Shown piece after piece: positions 13,964 through 17,234 of a stretch of 17,234 nt of DNA (its first letter is position 1; the number at the start of each line of letters is the position of its first letter). The DNA is from JBDLRH01 sp039800165 (lineage in GTDB: Bacteria; Pseudomonadota; Gammaproteobacteria; Burkholderiales; Burkholderiaceae_C). The stretch is taken from positions 1 through 17,234 of the forward strand of contig JBDLRH010000059.1 of NCBI GenBank assembly GCA_039800165.1. The letters are read 5' to 3'. A program made the translations under genes and the position numbers. The notes below the pieces were generated by a model. It searched no databases. It was not told the origin of the DNA and saw only the letters and a list, made by a program, of their open reading frames with translations.

Positions 13964-16900
13964 ATGGCCTTGGTCAACACCGGCACCCAAACGACTCTGG
14001 ACGAGTCGACCAGCCTGCAGAACAGCTTTACCAGCGCGAGCACCGCAGGCGACGCCAACGACAACGACATTGCCGTCGGCTTGCTGCCGTCGGATTTCAG
14101 CGCGCGCCTCTCGGCGCTGTCGGCAGGCACGCCGCTGCGTGCTGCGCTGAGCGGCTACACCGGCGTGGCCGGCAACACCGGCAGCAATATCCTGACCTTC
14201 ACGCCCACCGGCAGTGCGGTGGATGTGTGGTTCACCGACAGCAGCAGCCAGGCCCTCAACGGGCTGGACAGCGGCTTGGACACCGCATCGGGCGAATCGA
14301 TCTTTTTGTACACCGATGGCGTGAACAACAACGTGCTGCTAGGCAAGACCGCGGGCGGCACCATCGTGATGGCGGCCTACCTGCAGGAGACCGGCACGCC
14401 CATCAGCGGCGCCAAGCTGTGGACGGTGCAGTTCGAGGCGATGTACCACCCCGACGGCACCCAGGCCGACGAGTCGCTGGACCTTGCTGGCCTGGTGTAC
14501 GCCACGGTGGACCAGGAGCGCAACTTCTCGCTGGCCAACGCCCCTTCGGGCCAGAACCTGTTTTTGATGTACGGCGATGCCGAGGTGGCGCTGATTGCCA
14601 CGGGCAAGCTGCCGGCCAACCAGTCCACCGGACAGGCGATCAACACCGGCGACACGCTCAACAGCAGCCAGGCCGGCGGCACCATCACCCTGGGTGTGAA
14701 CAACCAGATGGTGGACCCGGACGAAGGCCTGTGGTTCACCTTCGTGTCGGGCGCCAACACCAACTACACCGTGCCCAACCTGAGCGAGGGCGAGGCAGAC
14801 GTTGAGGCCAACATCGCCTTCACCGGGCTGGTGAATTCGCAGGCAGCCACCTTCCAGGTGGTGCAGCTGCAAAAGGACAAGGCCGCGACGGTGCGTGTGA
14901 CGGCCTACAGCACCGACGTGGAGAGCGGCGCCGCCTATGTAGACGGGCTGGGTGATGCCGACGATGTGAAGGTCAACATCACGCTGGTGCAGGTGTTCGA
15001 CCCGGACGGCGTGGATGTGACCGCTGCGCGCGATGTGACCATCACCAACGGCGTGGCCACGCTGCTGCATGTACTGGCTACCGACCGCATTCACTATCAC
15101 ACCGCGTCGAACCACCAGCGGGTGCTGATCGAAAACGGCGGTGACGGCACCGACGGCAGTGCGAGTTTTGACGTCGGCGGCTTCCGGCTGCTGGAGCCGC
15201 AGCGTGAGGCCACCTCCATTGGCGCGCAGATCCGCTTTGAAGACAGCGCGCCGGCGGTGACGCTGGCAACGCCCACCGACACCGTCATCCTGAACACGCA
15301 AGACGCTGACACCGAAGGCAACGCCACCGACACCGATGCGCAATCGTTTGCTTCAGCGTTTACGGTCGGCAGTTCCGACTACGGCGGTGATGGTGCGGGC
15401 AGCACGGTGTGGAGCTATGCGTTCAGCGTGGCGTCTCAAGGTGTGGACAGCGGCCTGAACGCCGCGGCAGGCAACATCTACCTGTACCTGATCGGCGGCC
15501 AGATCGTGGGCTCCACCTCGGCCACGCAGGGCGGGGTGACGGCGGGCAACACGGTGTTTGACCTGGCGGTGAACAGCAGCACCGGCAACGTGACGCTTGC
15601 GCAGTACAGCGCCATCGATCACGACGGCCCCGGGGCCAGCAGTAACTTCGACACCCAAGAGGCGGTGCTGGGCACGGGCCTGGCTTACCTGAACGCGACG
15701 GCCACCATCACTGACCAGGACGGTGACAGCACGGCTGACAGCAAGTCGATCGATCTGGGCGGCAACGTGGCATTCGACGACGACGGCCCGGGCATCAGCC
15801 AGTCAGAACCCACCGACACCGTGGTGCTGAACACGCAAGACGCCGACACCGAAGGCAGTGCCAGCGACAGCGACAGCCAGTCGTTCGCAGCGGCGTTTGC
15901 GGTGTCTGGCAGCGAGTACGGCGCCGATGGCGCAGGCAGCAGCGTCTGGAGCTATGCCTTCAGCGTGGCGTCTCAAGGTGTGGACAGCGGCCTGAACGCC
16001 GCGGCAGGCAACATCTATCTGTACCTCATCAGCGGAAAGATCGTCGGCTCCACCTCGGCCACGCAAGGGGGTGTGGCTGCGGGCAACACGGTGTTTGACC
16101 TGGCGGTGAACAGCAGCACCGGCAACGTGACGCTTGCGCAGTACAGCGCCATCGAGCACGACGGCCCCGGAGCAACCAGCAACTTCGACACCCAAGAGGC
16201 GGTGCTGGGCACCGGCCTGGCGTACCTGAACGCGACGGCCACCATCACCGACCACGACGGCGACACGGTGGAGGACACCCAGTCGCTGGACCTGGGCGGC
16301 AATGTGGCATTTGATGACGACGGCCCGAGCCTCACCCAGGCCGCGCCCACCGACACCATCGTGGTGAACACGCAGGACGCCGACACCGAAGGTAGCGCCA
16401 GCGACAGCGACGCGAAGTCTTTCGCTGCGTCGTTTGCACTGGCGGGCAGCGACTACGGCGCCGATGGGGCTGGCAGCACGGTGTGGAGCTACGCCTTCAG
16501 CGTGGCGTCGCAGGGGGCCTTCAGTGGCCTGAATGCGGCCGATGGCGACATCCGCGTGTACCTGATCGGTGGCCAGATCGTTGGCTCCACCTCGGCCACG
16601 CTGGGCGGGGTGACGGCAGGCAACACGGTGTTTGACCTCGCAGTGAACAGCAGCACCGGCAACGTGACGCTGACCCAGTACAGCGCCATCGAGCACGACG
16701 GCCCCGGAGCAAGCAGCAACTTTGACGCGCAAGAGGCGGTGCTGGGCACCGGTGTGGCGTACCTGAACGCAACAGCCACCATCACCGACCACGACGGCGA
16801 CACCCATGAAGATGTGAAAAGCATCGACCTGGGCGGCAACGTGGCGTTTGACGACGACGGCCCGAGCATCACCCAGGCCGCGCCCACCGACACCGTCGTG

Positions 16901-17234
16901 GTGAACACGCAGGATGCCGACACTGAAGGCAGCGCCACCGACACCGATGCGCAATCGTTTGCCGCCGCCTTCACGGTCGGCAGTTCCGACTACGGCGCCG
17001 ATGGTGCCGGCAGCACGGTGTGGAGCTACGCCTTCAGCGTGGCGTCCCAAGGTGTGGACAGCGGCCTGAATGCCGCGGCGGGCAACATCTACCTGTACCT
17101 GATCGGCGGCCAGATCGTCGGCTCCACCTCGGCCACGCAAGGGGGTGTGGCTGCGGGCAACACGGTGTTTGACCTGGCGGTGAACAGCAGCACCGGCAAC
17201 GTGACGCTGAGCCAATACAGCGCCATCGAGCACG
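13964..17234 (+). CDS. Giant type I-secreted RTX-like adhesin, N-terminal part
   Basis: The frame opens at ATG 13964 behind a strong AGGAGG and stays open to the window end (1090 codons), so the protein is very large and truncated here. It has no Sec signal, fitting secretion by a type I system whose signal would lie at the missing C-terminus. The first 436 residues are unique and acidic, with segments such as PSGQNLFLMYGDAEVALIAT. From residue 437 come repeats of 179 residues of the T1SS-143/DUF5801 kind. Each unit has WSYAFSVASQGVDSGLNA, GGQIVGSTSAT, NTVFDLAVNSSTGNVTL, the Ca-binding-like ITDxDGD, and an ending in DLGGNVAFDDDGP. Such proteins are surface-anchored or released adhesins for biofilm formation. 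Large antisense frames over this gene are composition artefacts. Anchoring, RTX nonapeptides and transporter genes would be downstream. Confidence 0.93.
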   Translation, partial: MALVNTGTQTTLDESTSLQNSFTSASTAGDANDNDIAVGLLPSDFSARLSALSAGTPLRAALSGYTGVAGNTGSNILTFTPTGSAVDVWFTDSSSQALNGLDSGLDTASGESIFLYTDGVNNNVLLGKTAGGTIVMAAYLQETGTPISGAKLWTVQFEAMYHPDGTQADESLDLAGLVYATVDQERNFSLANAPSGQNLFLMYGDAEVALIATGKLPANQSTGQAINTGDTLNSSQAGGTITLGVNNQMVDPDEGLWFTFVSGANTNYTVPNLSEGEADVEANIAFTGLVNSQAATFQVVQLQKDKAATVRVTAYSTDVESGAAYVDGLGDADDVKVNITLVQVFDPDGVDVTAARDVTITNGVATLLHVLATDRIHYHTASNHQRVLIENGGDGTDGSASFDVGGFRLLEPQREATSIGAQIRFEDSAPAVTLATPTDTVILNTQDADTEGNATDTDAQSFASAFTVGSSDYGGDGAGSTVWSYAFSVASQGVDSGLNAAAGNIYLYLIGGQIVGSTSATQGGVTAGNTVFDLAVNSSTGNVTLAQYSAIDHDGPGASSNFDTQEAVLGTGLAYLNATATITDQDGDSTADSKSIDLGGNVAFDDDGPGISQSEPTDTVVLNTQDADTEGSASDSDSQSFAAAFAVSGSEYGADGAGSSVWSYAFSVASQGVDSGLNAAAGNIYLYLISGKIVGSTSATQGGVAAGNTVFDLAVNSSTGNVTLAQYSAIEHDGPGATSNFDTQEAVLGTGLAYLNATATITDHDGDTVEDTQSLDLGGNVAFDDDGPSLTQAAPTDTIVVNTQDADTEGSASDSDAKSFAASFALAGSDYGADGAGSTVWSYAFSVASQGAFSGLNAADGDIRVYLIGGQIVGSTSATLGGVTAGNTVFDLAVNSSTGNVTLTQYSAIEHDGPGASSNFDAQEAVLGTGVAYLNATATITDHDGDTHEDVKSIDLGGNVAFDDDGPSITQAAPTDTVVVNTQDADTEGSATDTDAQSFAAAFTVGSSDYGADGAGSTVWSYAFSVASQGVDSGLNAAAGNIYLYLIGGQIVGSTSATQGGVAAGNTVFDLAVNSSTGNVTLSQYSAIEH
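15272..17234 (+). repeat. Array of 537-bp coding repeats
   Basis: Units begin at 15272, 15809, 16346 and 16883, each marked by the PTDT codons, so the period is exactly 537 bases three times in a row. The fourth unit is cut by the window end. Units encode 179-residue DUF5801-like domains and share long identical DNA stretches, with unit 3 the most divergent. Confidence 0.95.

Noticed and set aside
14339..17233. Large minus-strand open frames opposite the adhesin gene
   Set aside because: They repeat with the same 537-base period and translate to Val/Ala/His/Gly-rich sequence, as expected for the antisense of a repetitive high-G+C gene. The plus strand has the ribosome site and recognisable domains.
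15272..17234. CRISPR-like direct repeats
   Set aside because: The repeats are long, in frame and protein-coding, without alternating short repeats and unique spacers.

Overview
The window looks like chromosomal DNA of a high-G+C betaproteobacterium, probably order Burkholderiales (Comamonadaceae or a relative). The grounds are codon usage strongly biased to G/C in the third position, a polyhydroxybutyrate phasin, an orphan Bug-type solute-binding protein paired with a LysR regulator, and a tandem glycine riboswitch in front of a dadA-like gene. No mobile element, tRNA, rRNA or CRISPR array is visible.

Region by region. (1) 1-1236: the 3' end of a subtilisin-like (S8) protease gene and a convergent exported dienelactone-hydrolase-like gene. 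Both are visibly poorer in G+C than everything after about 1300, so this end may be an acquired segment. (2) 1309-4602: a LysR regulator diverges from a tripartite-tricarboxylate-type binding protein, which is followed by an M20 amidohydrolase. A long palindrome lies in the divergent control region, and a strong intrinsic terminator separates the last two genes. This reads as an uptake-and-hydrolysis cassette for an N-acylated compound or organic acid. (3) 4679-6237: a D-amino-acid dehydrogenase gene (dadA) behind a near-consensus promoter, a tandem glycine riboswitch and a leader whose Shine-Dalgarno region is perfectly complementary to part of the second aptamer. (4) 6302-9234: a MipA/OmpV-like outer membrane protein, a stand-alone Hpt phosphotransfer protein, a small single-span membrane protein, a phasin and a flavin-reductase-like protein. 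(5) 9245-13585: a universal stress protein, a host-attachment-family protein, a family X DNA polymerase with a decayed PHP domain, a glycine-zipper lipoprotein and a phosphoribosyltransferase. The polymerase follows the host-attachment gene by 3 nt and overlaps the lipoprotein gene, suggesting one operon. (6) 13964 to the end: the first 1090 codons of a giant type I-secreted, RTX-like adhesin. It carries exact 537-bp (179-residue) repeats and runs off the window.

The points most worth a second look are the glycine riboswitch and SD-sequestering leader on dadA, the PolX whose PHP metal ligands are mostly gone, the LysR operator that covers its own start codon, and the mosaic pattern among the adhesin repeats. 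No wholly new system could be demonstrated from sequence alone.
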